Assembly: GCF_022810305.1 (NCBI RefSeq)
Contig: NZ_JALGQH010000002.1
Location: 372,001-436,000, forward strand
Origin: Rhodococcus sp. ARC_M6
Lineage (GTDB): Bacteria; Actinomycetota; Actinomycetes; Mycobacteriales; Mycobacteriaceae
DNA length: 64,000 nucleotides
Direction of reading: 5' to 3'
In this document: in pieces, positions 1-8,788 of the stretch
Numbering within the stretch: position 1 is the stretch's first letter
Layout of the letters: every line of letters starts with the position of its first letter
Notes under the pieces: generated by a model
The model's database searches: none
Seen by the model: only the letters and a program-made list of their open reading frames with translations
What the model was told of the DNA's origin: nothing
Made by a program: the position numbers and the translations under genes

Positions 1-1054
1 CCAGAACCCGCAGGACCGCGTCCCTGATGGATCCGGAATCAGCGGGCCGCACGATAATCGCACTGCCACCCCGAGCAGCGCGATTCGCCAACTCCCACTG
101 ATCGCCGCCGCCGGGAACGATCACCGTCGGCACCCCGGCCAACATGGCCTTGGCCAGCATTCCGTGGCCTCCTCCACACACCAGGACAGACGCGTCACGG
201 AGCATCACGTCCTGACGGCCGAGTCCGGCTCGAACCCACTCCGGATGCTGCCCGTCCGAGCCTTCCAGTACCGATCCGATCAACCGCACCCCGGCACCTT
301 CCAGACCGTCGACGGCGGCCTCGAGCATTCCCACAGCGCCGGTGTGCGCCGTCGACGGTGCCACCATGACTAACGGCTCCGAGCCCACCGACGGTTCCAG
401 AACCTTCTCTGTCGGCTCCCACAACAACGGACCGACCAGATGGGCGTGTTCCGGCCAGTCCGGACGTGGAACTTCCAACGCGGGGAGCGTCGCGATCAAC
501 CTCGCGGCCGGGCCCGGATCAACTGCCGGAAGCCCCACGCTGACGCGCGCTTCGGAACGCTGCGCGAGTCCTTGCTTGATCGAGCGACCCGTCGCAGCCC
601 TCATCAAGGTATCGCGCAGTCGACCACGAAGTCCGATACCCGGCGCGAGCCCACTACCGATGGGAGGCAAACCCCGAGACGGCGAATACAACGGATGCGG
701 AGACAGCTCGACCCACGGAATCCCCAACTGCTCAGCGGCCAATCCGCCTCCGGCAGTGAGGATGTCGGAGACAACAAGGTCAACCGAGACAGCTCTCAGG
801 TCCGGTAGCAGTTCCGTCGAGATATAGGCGGCCCGCCCGTGGATCCGAGCGCCCGCATCGAGGTCGTCGTCACCGGGCCGAGGAGCCAGACCCTTGAGTG
901 GCTCGGTCTCCACTCCCGCCGCCCTGGCGGCGTCCACCCATCGCGAACCGGTGAACAGAATCGGCTCGTCGCCGGCTGCGATCAACGCCAGCGACAACGC
1001 GATTGCAGGAAAAGCATGACCCGGGTCCGGCCCGGCAACTACGGCTACACGCAC
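1..1054 (-). CDS. UGT/MGT-type glycosyltransferase, 3' end cut by window edge
   Basis: Reading leftward from a GTG at 1054, the product starts MRVAVVAGPDPGHAFPAIAL, the N-terminal nucleotide-sugar transferase fold of GT-B family 1 enzymes. Around residue 290 it has a Gly-rich acceptor/donor loop (CGGGHGMLAKAML followed by GVPTVIVPGGGDQWELA), as in macrolide-type glycosyltransferases. An in-frame TGA lies 15 nt upstream of the GTG, so the start cannot move far. About 350 codons are visible and the C-terminus lies beyond base 1. It starts 33 nt after the glpD stop on the same strand, so it probably belongs to a tetR-glpD-glycosyltransferase operon. Neither donor sugar nor acceptor can be read from the sequence; a lipid or glycerol-derived acceptor is only a guess from glpD linkage. 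Confidence 0.8.
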   Translation of the reverse strand, partial: MRVAVVAGPDPGHAFPAIALSLALIAAGDEPILFTGSRWVDAARAAGVETEPLKGLAPRPGDDDLDAGARIHGRAAYISTELLPDLRAVSVDLVVSDILTAGGGLAAEQLGIPWVELSPHPLYSPSRGLPPIGSGLAPGIGLRGRLRDTLMRAATGRSIKQGLAQRSEARVSVGLPAVDPGPAARLIATLPALEVPRPDWPEHAHLVGPLLWEPTEKVLEPSVGSEPLVMVAPSTAHTGAVGMLEAAVDGLEGAGVRLIGSVLEGSDGQHPEWVRAGLGRQDVMLRDASVLVCGGGHGMLAKAMLAGVPTVIVPGGGDQWELANRAARGGSAIIVRPADSGSIRDAVLRVL

Positions 1055-1086
1055 TCGGACAGCGTGTCACATGCCACAAAGACCGG

Positions 1087-2631
1087 TCATACCGCCCGGA
1101 TTGCCTTCTCCGCCGCCGGCAACGCACGCTCACGATCGGAAGCCACCAAACCGATGCGCGTCCGGCGGTCCAGAATGTCGTCCACGTCGAGCGCACCTTC
1201 ATGCGACACCGCAAAAGCGAGTTCGGCGGCGCAGACGTCCAAGCCGGCCACAGCATCAAGGCCATGATCGCCTGACGCCAACACTGCCTCGGCCTCGGTG
1301 CCGTAACGCGCGACAAGCGAAGCGGGAGCTGCGATCTTGTTCAATTCCGCCCGAGTCGCGGCACCCACGAGAGGCAGGTTCCGGGTTCGACAGGCATGTG
1401 CATTCAGCCCGCCCACCTCGACGGCACAGTCGACGGCGTCCTGCGCCATCCGGCGGTAGGTGGTGAGTTTGCCGCCGACCACCGTGATCAGCCCACTCCC
1501 CGACCTGACCACCGCATGATTACGAGAGAGATCTGCTGTTGATCCGTCGCCGGTATCGAGCAACGGTCGCAACCCGGCAAACGTGCCCAGAATATCGGCA
1601 CGCGTCAGCGGCACTTCCAGAGCCGTATTCACCGTCTCGAGGAGAAAATCGATTTCGGACTCGGATGCGGTCGGGACATCCGGGACGGGACCCGGCGCTG
1701 CTTCATCGGTCAAACCGAGGTAGACACGACCGAGTTGCGCCGGCAAGGCAAAGACAAAGCGATTGGTTTCGCCGGGAATCGGAACAGTCAGTGCCGCAGT
1801 GGGATTGCCTAGCGACTTCGCGTCGAGAACCAAGTGTGTACCGCGACTGGGGCGCAGAGTGATGCTGGAATCCACCTGATCCGCCCACACGCCCGTTGCA
1901 TTGATCACTGTCCGCGCACGCAAGAGGAACTCGGTTCCGGTCAACTCGTCCCGCAGAGTCGCGGAGGTACCGGATACGTCGTAAGCTCCGACCCTGGTCA
2001 AGATTCGTGCACCGTGCAGAGCGGCGGTGCGGGCGATGTTCACCACAAGACGGGCGTCGTCGATCAACTGGCCGTCATACGCCGTGAGAGCGCCACGCAG
2101 ATTCTCGCGTCGTACACCCGGCACCAATTCCTGGGCCCGGGACGCACTGACGGTGCGCGAACGAGGCAACACGGACGACGGCGTCCGCGCACTGGCCCGC
2201 AGGACGTCGCCGGCGAGAAATCCGGTGCGCACCAATGACTTTCCGAAGAATGACGTTTGCGGCAGAAGCGGAACAAGTTGCGGCATGGCACGCACGAGAT
2301 GCGGCGCCGTCTTCGTCATCAGAATTCCGCGTTCCACCGCACTCTCACGGGCGATACCGACATTTCCCGACGCCAGGTACCGAAGACCACCGTGCGCGAG
2401 TTTGGAACTCCAGCGACTGGTACCGAATGCCAGATCATGCTTGTCAACGAGAGCGACACTGAGTCCGCGCGTCACGGCGTCCAATGCCACTCCGACACCG
2501 GTGATCCCACCGCCGATCACCAACACGTCCACGGAATCACCGTGCGTAAGTTCGTTCAACTCTCGCGTTCGTCGGGCAGCATTGAGAGCCGAAGATCCCG
2601 GTTCGGGCGTGGTTCGCTCGTAATCCACCAT
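1087..2631 (-). CDS. glpD: Aerobic glycerol-3-phosphate dehydrogenase (FAD)
   Basis: This 514-residue protein oxidises sn-glycerol 3-phosphate to dihydroxyacetone phosphate and passes electrons to the quinone pool at the inner face of the membrane. The FAD dinucleotide-binding motif VLVIGGGITGVGVALDA is at about residues 37-53. It is followed by the family signature FGTSRWSSKLAHGGLRYL. The C-terminal half carries the GlpD alpha-helical cap (GGKLTTYRRMAQDAVD). Length is normal for actinobacterial GlpD. The ATG at 2631 lies 4 nt after the TetR stop, with an AGGAG overlapping the junction, so the two are likely co-transcribed. No glpK or glpF is present nearby. Confidence 0.95.
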   Translation of the reverse strand: MVDYERTTPEPGSSALNAARRTRELNELTHGDSVDVLVIGGGITGVGVALDAVTRGLSVALVDKHDLAFGTSRWSSKLAHGGLRYLASGNVGIARESAVERGILMTKTAPHLVRAMPQLVPLLPQTSFFGKSLVRTGFLAGDVLRASARTPSSVLPRSRTVSASRAQELVPGVRRENLRGALTAYDGQLIDDARLVVNIARTAALHGARILTRVGAYDVSGTSATLRDELTGTEFLLRARTVINATGVWADQVDSSITLRPSRGTHLVLDAKSLGNPTAALTVPIPGETNRFVFALPAQLGRVYLGLTDEAAPGPVPDVPTASESEIDFLLETVNTALEVPLTRADILGTFAGLRPLLDTGDGSTADLSRNHAVVRSGSGLITVVGGKLTTYRRMAQDAVDCAVEVGGLNAHACRTRNLPLVGAATRAELNKIAAPASLVARYGTEAEAVLASGDHGLDAVAGLDVCAAELAFAVSHEGALDVDDILDRRTRIGLVASDRERALPAAEKAIRAV

Positions 2632-2635
2632 GCTC

Positions 2636-3286
2636 CTAGTGCCCCGATCCGGCGACGGGTGTCAGATATGCCGATATCGCACTGCGCATGTGCTCGACCG
2701 CCGCAGTACGTGAAAGTTGGCCCTCCATGGTCGGTGCCGAAATCACGACGGACTGCGCAATCAGCAACGTCATCGCCGCGATCTCACCGACATTTCCGTC
2801 GCGAATCGATCCGTCCCGCTGACCGGCGGCAACGACGGCAGTGAGCAATTCGAGAATCGATCGCTGGCTGGCACCGAGGCGGTCGACGATATAGGTGGTC
2901 AACAACTCCTGGTCGGCAACACGAATCTTGACGAACAGCGGATGGTCCCGAATCTGGGACACGACATCGACAACAGCCGCGACCAACTGAGTCCGGGCAC
3001 TGCCCGTGTCGATCATTTCGGGGAGGGCTGCGCGAATCTCACGTGTGAGCAAATCTGCCACGACAGCGCGCGTATCGGGCCACCTCCGGTAGACCGTAGG
3101 CCTACTGACACCGGCGCGGCGAGAGATCTCGGCCAACGTCGTCCGCTGCATACCGAAATCGAGCACGCACGATCGCGCAGCATCAAGAATCAGATCATCG
3201 ATCTCGCGACTGGAAGTGCGCTGACCGTCGCCCTGTCGCTCAAGGACACGGTCATCTGCGTTACGGATTGCCATCGTCTGTAACAC
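2636..3286 (-). CDS. TetR/AcrR family transcriptional regulator
   Basis: The N-terminus carries a classic TetR helix-turn-helix at about residues 49-70 (TTLAEISRRAGVSRPTVYRRW). A divergent all-helical ligand domain of about 130 residues follows. Total length is 216 residues from the first Met; a second Met four codons later (3274) is an equally possible start. It is the first gene of a leftward run with glpD and a glycosyltransferase, so it probably controls that operon and itself. No clear palindromic operator was found upstream of 3286. The ligand is unknown; a lipid- or glycerol-related signal would fit the context but is inference. Confidence 0.88.
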   Translation of the reverse strand: MLQTMAIRNADDRVLERQGDGQRTSSREIDDLILDAARSCVLDFGMQRTTLAEISRRAGVSRPTVYRRWPDTRAVVADLLTREIRAALPEMIDTGSARTQLVAAVVDVVSQIRDHPLFVKIRVADQELLTTYIVDRLGASQRSILELLTAVVAAGQRDGSIRDGNVGEIAAMTLLIAQSVVISAPTMEGQLSRTAAVEHMRSAISAYLTPVAGSGH

Positions 3287-3324
3287 GGTACCGGACTCTC
3301 CGGATAATGTGCACCGGACGCGTG

Positions 3325-4038
3325 TCAGAAATAGTACAACTCGAACCCGACCGCTCGGGTCGCGTCAAAACCCGGTTTGAGCCCAGACACCATCTCGATC
3401 TGGGCCTGGGCTTGTTCCCGAACCGGAATGTCGCTGAGTGCGGCCAGATACCGAGCGTGTTCCGCCAGCGAATCCACCGCGCGGACCACTGTGTCCGTGA
3501 CGTCGACGCAATGAGTCGGCGTCATCGAATTTACGGCCACCCACCGCACTCCGGTCCACGGCGCAAGTCCGTCGGCCGACAGTTCCGGGAAGATCCATTG
3601 ATTGGCCGCGTCGGAGGTGGCGTCGAGAACACTGATCCCCAGGGCGCGATGATCAGCGCTATTGAGGTATCCCGGACCCCAGGTAAACGAGAAGTTCATA
3701 GTGACAACCAACTCCGGGCGATGCCGGCGAATCGCCGCTGCCAATATCGAACGCAATTCCAAGCCCTCGGTCAATCGGCCGTCGGGAAGTCCGAGGAACT
3801 CGACCTCCGCAACTCCCACCACTGCAGCCGACCGACGCTCTTCTTCTTCGCGGAGCGGTCCGGACTCTGCCGGCGCGAGTCCTGCGATGCCTGCTTCTCC
3901 ACTGGTCGCCAGGACGTACCTGATGTCCTTGCCCTGATCCGTCCACCGCGCCACAGCAGCGGCGGCTCCGTACTCGATGTCGTCGGGATGCGCCACGATG
4001 ACGACGGCGCGGTGCCAGTCCTCAGGGAAAAGGTCCAT
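3325..4038 (-). CDS. PIG-L / LmbE-family deacetylase
   Basis: The 237-residue product opens with the PIG-L zinc motif AHPDD at residues 16-20 (VVIVAHPDDIEYGAAAAVARW). It continues with the family pattern YVLATSGEAGIAGLAPAES and a REEEERRSAAVVG segment. The later zinc/catalytic histidine region reads NSADHRALG. Family members are Zn-dependent N-acetylglucosamine-type deacetylases; in actinobacteria they include MshB and Mca of the mycothiol pathway. The sequence is too divergent for me to assign it to either. It is a single leftward gene with its own promoter space, separated from the TetR gene by 38 bp. Substrate unknown. Confidence 0.88.
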   Translation of the reverse strand: MDLFPEDWHRAVVIVAHPDDIEYGAAAAVARWTDQGKDIRYVLATSGEAGIAGLAPAESGPLREEEERRSAAVVGVAEVEFLGLPDGRLTEGLELRSILAAAIRRHRPELVVTMNFSFTWGPGYLNSADHRALGISVLDATSDAANQWIFPELSADGLAPWTGVRWVAVNSMTPTHCVDVTDTVVRAVDSLAEHARYLAALSDIPVREQAQAQIEMVSGLKPGFDATRAVGFELYYF

Positions 4039-4056
4039 ACCGCCTTATCTTGCCTG

Positions 4057-4233
4057 TCACAGACGCGAAGCGGGTGAATTCTCGTCATTGCCTGACATTG
4101 CCTTGACGAGAAAATAGATCCCGAAGCCCACAGCGCCGATGACCAGCACCCAGAACAAGCCCTTGATCAACGTTCCGACCACTGCGAGAGCAACCCACAC
4201 CAGCACCACTGCCAACACGATCTTCCAAAACAT
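4057..4233 (-). CDS. Small hydrophobic membrane protein, 58 aa
   Basis: A short leftward gene reads MFWKIVLAVVLVWVALAVVG, then a second hydrophobic stretch (GLFWVLVIGAVGFGIYFLV) and a short polar tail ending in SRL. It therefore has two predicted membrane segments with little else. An excellent ribosome site (GGAGG, spaced 7 nt) precedes the ATG at 4233, which is the main reason to believe it is real. Small two-span proteins of this type are common hypothetical genes in Rhodococcus and Mycobacterium. It lies 18 bp upstream of the PIG-L gene on the same strand and might be co-transcribed with it. Function unknown. Confidence 0.75.
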   Translation of the reverse strand: MFWKIVLAVVLVWVALAVVGTLIKGLFWVLVIGAVGFGIYFLVKAMSGNDENSPASRL

Positions 4234-4458
4234 GATCTACCTCCGCTTGCCGTATCTCGGACCCACCTGCTGAAGTCCGTGAGACCAGCCTGACACGTTC
4301 GAGCCGACAAAGCAGCAGCTCACCGGCAAGATCAGGAAAAGATCAGGGTTCACCCCGAGTCACCACGAGCAGACTGGGCATGCGTCTAACCCGGCTTATG
4401 GACCCGCTGACGTAAACTCGCGAAGTTCCATCCAGTAGGCCTAAGGAGCACGTCCGCA
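4234..4458. other. Divergent intergenic region before bioYMN
   Basis: These 225 bases separate the leftward small membrane protein from the rightward bioY gene and must hold both promoters. An AAGGAG at about 4443-4448 is the likely ribosome site for bioY. I looked for a BioQ-type palindrome (TGAAC-N3-GTTAC-like) and saw no convincing copy. No other structure was found. Confidence 0.4.
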
Positions 4459-5055
4459 GTGTCAACCTCTCGTTTCCCTGCCCGCGATCTCGCACACGTC
4501 GCTGTCTTCGCGGCGCTCATCATCGCGTTGGGACTGCCTGGCGCCATCAACATCGGAATCTCCGGAGTGCCGATCACCCTTCAATCACTGGGCGTGATGA
4601 TGGCCGGCGCACTCCTCGGCCCACGTAAGGCAGTGCTCGCAGTCCTCACCGTGATCGCATTGGGCCTCGTCGGATTGCCGGTCCTCGCCGGCGGGCGTAC
4701 TGCGCTGGTTTCGCTGTCGAGTCCCACTGCCGGGTTCTTGATCGGCTGGATACCAGCCGCATTCCTCATCGGCTGGCTGACAACCAAGATGCTTCCGAAG
4801 TATCGAGTTGTCCCCGGAATCGGAATCAACCTCCTCGGCGGTGTCGTAGTTCTCTACGTATTCGGTATCGGCGGAATGATGATTCGCGGTCACATGACCT
4901 TCCTCGCCGCCTGGACCGCCAATGCAGCCTTCATCCCTCTTGACGCTGCCAAAGCCGTCGTAACCGCCGTGGTCGCATCCCAGGTTCACCGCGCCTACCC
5001 GGCGTTGCTGCGTGACACCGTCACGTCACGCTCGAAAACTGCTCTGGCGAACTGA
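4459..5055 (+). CDS. bioY: Biotin transporter substrate-binding (S) component BioY
   Basis: A 198-residue integral membrane protein with six hydrophobic segments. The BioY core is clear: GLPGAINIGISGVPITLQSL near residue 28, the GAxLGPRKAVLAVLTVIALGLVGLPVLAGGR region, and the conserved PLDAAKAVVTAVVA near the C-terminus. BioY is the high-affinity biotin-binding S subunit of an ECF-type importer. The start is GTG at 4459, preceded by AAGGAG. The ATPase and T-component genes follow at once (6 bp, then a 4-bp overlap), so the three form one transport operon. Confidence 0.95.
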   Translation: MSTSRFPARDLAHVAVFAALIIALGLPGAINIGISGVPITLQSLGVMMAGALLGPRKAVLAVLTVIALGLVGLPVLAGGRTALVSLSSPTAGFLIGWIPAAFLIGWLTTKMLPKYRVVPGIGINLLGGVVVLYVFGIGGMMIRGHMTFLAAWTANAAFIPLDAAKAVVTAVVASQVHRAYPALLRDTVTSRSKTALAN

Positions 5056-5061
5056 ATCTCC

Positions 5062-5742
5062 ATGAGCGAGATCATCTTCGAAGGTGTCGGTCACAGCTTC
5101 GGTGAACGCACCGTGCTCGACCGTGTCGATCTGACATTGACCGAGCAGCGCATCGGAATCGTCGGTGCCAACGGAAGCGGAAAATCAACGCTGGCCCGCA
5201 TGATCAACGGGTTGGTAGTTCCGGCGACGGGTTCGGTGCGTATCGACGGTTTGGATACCGCAAAGAAGGGCCGAGACGTACGCAAGCGCGTCGGATTCGT
5301 CTTCACCGACCCCAACCATCAGATCGTGATGCCGACGGTCGCCGAAGATATCGAATTCTCGTTGCGCCGCAACGGCCTGAGCAAACCCGAACGGACTGCC
5401 AAGGTCACGTCAGTTCTGAGCCGTTTCGGCTTGGACGGTCACGCCGACCATCCCACTCACCAACTGTCCGGCGGGCAGAAGCAACTTCTTGCGCTCGCGG
5501 CCATCATGGTGACCGAGCCGAAAGTGCTGGTGGCAGACGAGCCCACCACTTTGCTCGATCTCCGCAACTCGCGGCTCATCAGCGAAGTATTCGCTTCACT
5601 CGAACAGCAATTGATTGTCGTGACGCACCAGCTCGATCTCATCAGTTCGTTCGACCGAGTCCTGGTCATCGATCAAGGACTCGTCGTGGCCGACGGTCCG
5701 CCTGCGGATTCCATCGATTTCTATCGTTCCCTCGTCGCATGA
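5062..5742 (+). CDS. bioM: ECF transporter ATPase for biotin (BioM/EcfA)
   Basis: A 226-residue ABC ATPase. Walker A is GANGSGKS at residues 35-42, the ABC signature LSGGQKQ is near residue 133, and Walker B with the catalytic Glu is VLVADEPTTLLDL. The switch histidine is in VVTHQLDL. It supplies ATP-driven energy to the ECF importer with BioY and BioN. Its stop codon overlaps the next ATG (ATGA at 5739-5742), indicating translational coupling. Paired directly with bioY, so biotin rather than a group II (shared) ECF module is the expected use. Confidence 0.94.
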   Translation: MSEIIFEGVGHSFGERTVLDRVDLTLTEQRIGIVGANGSGKSTLARMINGLVVPATGSVRIDGLDTAKKGRDVRKRVGFVFTDPNHQIVMPTVAEDIEFSLRRNGLSKPERTAKVTSVLSRFGLDGHADHPTHQLSGGQKQLLALAAIMVTEPKVLVADEPTTLLDLRNSRLISEVFASLEQQLIVVTHQLDLISSFDRVLVIDQGLVVADGPPADSIDFYRSLVA

Positions 5743-6344
5743 CCACCCTCGGTCATTACCGCCCGGGAACGTCGATTCTCCATCGGACACGACCCGGACT
5801 CAAACTTCTCGCGCTCATCCTCGCGATCATTGCCGTATCGGTATTCGTCCGCGCCCCTTGGCAATTGATTCCGCCCACGCTGATCGTCGTTGCGCTTTAC
5901 ATTGCCGCGCGAATTCCCCTGCGAACTGCGATCATTCAACTGCGCCCCGCACTGTGGATGATCGTATTCATCGGCGGATTCCAGATACTGTTCGCCGGCT
6001 GGGAACGAGCTGTCCTGATCTGCGGTGTACTCGTACTCTCGATCGCTCTTGCAGCGCTCATGGGACTGACCACCCGAATCTCGGAAATGCTCGACGCAAT
6101 TACCGGGTTCCTCATGCCCCTGAGACGATTCGGAGTCAACCCGGAGAGAATCGCACTGCTCCTGGCCATGACGATTCGGTGCATACCGCTGATGTTCGAC
6201 GTCATCACCCAGGTGTCGGAAGCCCGGAAAGCACGTGGACTCGGCTTCTCGCTCCGGTCATTCGCCGTACCCGTGATCATCGGGACGCTCATGACCGCCG
6301 ACGCTATGGGTGAAGCTCTCGCTGCTCGCGGCGCCGACGACTGA
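5739..6344 (+). CDS. bioN: ECF transporter transmembrane (T) component BioN
   Basis: A 201-residue membrane protein of the CbiQ/EcfT family. It has about four to five hydrophobic spans and the two short cytoplasmic Ala-Arg-Gly-type coupling signatures: SEARKARGLGF near residue 161 and EALAARGADD at the extreme C-terminus. These helices dock the T unit on the ATPases. It overlaps bioM by 4 bp and ends the bioYMN operon. The convergent pspM gene ends only 23 bp downstream. Confidence 0.93.
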   Translation: MTTLGHYRPGTSILHRTRPGLKLLALILAIIAVSVFVRAPWQLIPPTLIVVALYIAARIPLRTAIIQLRPALWMIVFIGGFQILFAGWERAVLICGVLVLSIALAALMGLTTRISEMLDAITGFLMPLRRFGVNPERIALLLAMTIRCIPLMFDVITQVSEARKARGLGFSLRSFAVPVIIGTLMTADAMGEALAARGADD

Positions 6345-6367
6345 ACTTTCCCGGTTCGCCGAGAACT

Positions 6368-7213
6368 TCAGCCGTATTTGCGAGTGATCTCGTCGACCTC
6401 GCCGATAGCGTCGGCCAGGCTGGAGAGTCGCTCCGCAGCCTGGTGGAGCGCCGAAAGTTCGCGATTGAATCCCACGAGCGCCGAAGGCGTGTGCGGAGCT
6501 GTGAGAGTGGCTGCCGAATTGACCAGGTCTTCGTATTGATCCAGACCCGCTCGCAATTCGTGCATCGCACCGTTGACCGTCGGATCGAGCGTTTCGGAAA
6601 CCTTGGGGGTTGATTTCACGGCCCGTTCCATCGCGACAATGTCCGATGACACCGCGAACATCGCTCGTATCGCAGAATCCGCGGTGAGCGTGATCTCGTC
6701 CAACTCCGCAGGATCGATGGTGTCGGCGCGTCGGAGTACACCGAGAATCTCGAACAACGACGTCTCGGCGCCGACGAGCCTCGACATCGGGATGAAAGCA
6801 CGCGACGACGACGGTGGCAGGCGTCGACGCATCGGAGCCGACGGCGGCGGTCCCGCGTTCATCGACCGATACCGCCCGAGCGCAACCACAGCGGGGACAG
6901 CAAAGAGTGCAGCTCCCCCACCAGCAACAACCATGGACCACTCCGGAGCGGATGCCACGGCAAGACCGGCCGTTCCGATCACTGTGCCGCCGGAAATGAA
7001 GCCCCAACGTTGGGCCCGACGTCTCGCACGGCCGCGTTTGCGTTCGAACTTGGCGCGAGGGTCCTGCCAACGACGTGCGGCCTCGGCGGCCGACAAGCCG
7101 ACTTCCCGGAGTGAATCGGCGGTTCGTCCGAGCGCCCCGAAGGCGCCGGTCACTGAAACAGGGACGGCCGACCGGAACTCTCGCTCAGGTCGGCCACCAC
7201 GTGAAGAAAACAT
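6368..7213 (-). CDS. pspM: Phage-shock envelope-stress membrane protein PspM
   Basis: This 281-residue protein follows pspA in the order clgR-pspA-pspM, the arrangement of Rv2745c-Rv2744c-Rv2743c in Mycobacterium tuberculosis. A basic N-terminal stretch (KFERKRGRARRRAQRW, residues 55-70) precedes two membrane spans at about 71-88 and 92-112. A long helical cytoplasmic domain completes it. In mycobacteria PspM anchors PspA at the membrane during cell-envelope stress. Identification rests on topology and synteny more than on strong motifs. No PspN homologue follows: the next gene in that direction is bioN on the opposite strand. Confidence 0.8.
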   Translation of the reverse strand: MFSSRGGRPEREFRSAVPVSVTGAFGALGRTADSLREVGLSAAEAARRWQDPRAKFERKRGRARRRAQRWGFISGGTVIGTAGLAVASAPEWSMVVAGGGAALFAVPAVVALGRYRSMNAGPPPSAPMRRRLPPSSSRAFIPMSRLVGAETSLFEILGVLRRADTIDPAELDEITLTADSAIRAMFAVSSDIVAMERAVKSTPKVSETLDPTVNGAMHELRAGLDQYEDLVNSAATLTAPHTPSALVGFNRELSALHQAAERLSSLADAIGEVDEITRKYG

Positions 7214-7242
7214 CAGAACATCAATCGTGTGTTGTCGTCGGA

Positions 7243-8055
7243 CTACTGCCCGGTCGTGCCGGCTGCGGGCGGCTGCTTTTCGATGGATGTCGGAGCCGGA
7301 GTTGCAGCGGCGCCACCGGACGGCAATGCCTCGCCCTTCATGGACGCGCGGATCTGCTCGAGGCGACTGTGGCCGGCCATCTGCACGCTGGCCTGCTGCA
7401 CCTCCATCATGCGACCCGACACCGAGTTCTGTGCCAGTTCCGCTGAACCGAGCGCATTTGCGTAGCGACGCTCAATCTTGTCGCGCACGGCGTCGAGGCT
7501 GGGGGTGTTACCGGGAGCGGAGAGCGTGCTGTCCATGGAGCGCAGCGACTCGCTGACCCGTTCCTGCATCTTGGCCTGCTCGAGCTGGCTGAGCAGCTTC
7601 GTGCGCTCGGCAACCTTGGCCTGCAGGGTCATCGCATTCTGCTCGACGGCCTTCTTGGCCTGTGCAGCAGCCTGCAGCGACTGGTCGTGAAGTGCCTTGA
7701 GGTCCTCGACGCCTTGCTCGGCGGTCACGAGCTGGGCGGCGAAAGCCTCCGCGGCATTGGTGTACTGGATTGCTTTGTCGTTGTCACCGGCAGCGGCAGC
7801 CTGATCCGCGAGGTTGACAGCCTGGCGCGCATTCGCGTTGAGCTTCTCGACCTCGTCGAGCTGGCGACTGAGCTTCATCTCGAGTTGACGCTGGTTACCG
7901 ATCACCGACGCGGCCTGCTGGGACAGCGCCTGGTGCTGACGCTGCGCGTCCTCGATCGCCTGCTGGATCTGAACCTTCGGATCGGCGTTCTCGTCGATCT
8001 TCGAGTTGAAGAGCGCCATCAGGTACTTCCAGCCCTTGACGAAAGGATTAGCCAT
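7243..8055 (-). CDS. pspA: Phage-shock protein A / IM30 family (35 kDa antigen type)
   Basis: The 270-residue product begins [20 protein letters not shown], the amphipathic start of PspA/IM30 proteins. A long coiled-coil core follows (roughly residues 25-215, e.g. [20 protein letters not shown]), with a Pro/Ala-rich C-terminal tail. PspA oligomers bind and stabilise damaged cytoplasmic membrane. I place the start at 8055 because the family begins with this MANPFVKG motif. A longer frame extending to 8349 would add about 98 residues of repeat-bearing, non-family sequence and would overlap clgR. Neighbours clgR and pspM support the assignment. Confidence 0.93.
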   Translation of the reverse strand: MANPFVKGWKYLMALFNSKIDENADPKVQIQQAIEDAQRQHQALSQQAASVIGNQRQLEMKLSRQLDEVEKLNANARQAVNLADQAAAAGDNDKAIQYTNAAEAFAAQLVTAEQGVEDLKALHDQSLQAAAQAKKAVEQNAMTLQAKVAERTKLLSQLEQAKMQERVSESLRSMDSTLSAPGNTPSLDAVRDKIERRYANALGSAELAQNSVSGRMMEVQQASVQMAGHSRLEQIRASMKGEALPSGGAAATPAPTSIEKQPPAAGTTGQ

Positions 8056-8143
8056 GGGTTTGATCCTGCCTCCATCTGATGCGCCGCGCTCTGCGCGACC
8101 CGGTGAGCGACCGTCGCACACCGTAACAAGGGCTGCGCCCCAA

Positions 8144-8182
8144 CTGCCGTGACCTGTACTGCCGTGACCTGTACTGCCGTAA
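8144..8182. repeat. 15-bp tandem repeat upstream of pspA
   Basis: Two exact copies of CTGCCGTGACCTGTA (8144-8158 and 8159-8173) are followed by a degenerate third copy beginning CTGCCGTAACTCTGA. They lie 90-130 bp upstream of the pspA start in the clgR-pspA gap. The spacing (15 bp) and position suggest either regulator binding sites or simple slippage; nothing proves which. Confidence 0.7.
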
Positions 8183-8254
8183 CTCTGAACTTCGTGTCCC
8201 CGCCTCGAAAACTGGCGGTTACGTACAAAACCTATCGGTTGGGACCGGCAGTGG

Positions 8255-8638
8255 CTATGCAGCGGCCAACCTGCGCGCGTTGGGTGCCGGAATAACAACT
8301 CGAGTATCGCGGGCGATGGTCGGGGAACCGGATGCCGACGCACTCGCACCGGACGACGTCACCCCGGAATTGGCGACTGGCCGACCGAGGGCCGGAGCGT
8401 TCTTCTTGGTGGCCAACGTTTCGCTGACATCGACCAAAACATCCGATAACGGCACGGCGAGCGCATCGCAGATCGCGGCCAGAAGCTCACTGGACGCTTC
8501 CTTACGTCCACGTTCCACCTCGGACAGGTAGCCCAAGCTCACGCGCGCACTGTTCGACACCTCACGTAGCGTGCGACTCTGCGAAACGCGCGTACGCCGG
8601 AGACTGTCACCGATTGCCTCACGCAATAGCAGCGCCAT
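8255..8638 (-). CDS. clgR: Clp gene regulator ClgR (XRE family)
   Basis: A 127-residue protein whose first 70 residues form an XRE/Cro helix-turn-helix ([44 protein letters not shown], given here by positions about 21-66). ClgR activates clpP/clpC protease genes and the psp set in actinobacteria, acting on envelope stress. A strong GGAGG stands 6 nt before the ATG at 8638. The C-terminal ~50 residues are low-complexity (Ala/Ser/Gly-rich), as is usual. It sits upstream of pspA on the same strand with a 199-bp gap containing the tandem repeat. Confidence 0.9.
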   Translation of the reverse strand: MALLLREAIGDSLRRTRVSQSRTLREVSNSARVSLGYLSEVERGRKEASSELLAAICDALAVPLSDVLVDVSETLATKKNAPALGRPVANSGVTSSGASASASGSPTIARDTRVVIPAPNARRLAAA

Positions 8639-8788
8639 CTCGCTCCTCCTTCATCCATCACCTATCGTGCCAGGCCGAAAACGTCACGGCGTAAACCGTC
8701 ACAGGCCAACATCGTGACTGCTCTTCACGTCGCTGTTGTACACCTTCTCAACAATCAACGTCCGAACTCGACCGATTGGTTCCCGAGC

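Noticed and set aside
342-827. 161-codon plus-strand frame at the left edge
   Set aside because: Antisense to the glycosyltransferase, which has clear motifs on the minus strand.
4234-4458. BioQ operator before bioY
   Set aside because: No palindrome close enough to the expected pattern could be found by eye.
8056-8349. N-terminal extension of pspA including the tandem repeat as VTAVQ units
   Set aside because: PspA proteins begin with the [12 protein letters not shown] segment; the extension overlaps clgR and carries no family sequence.
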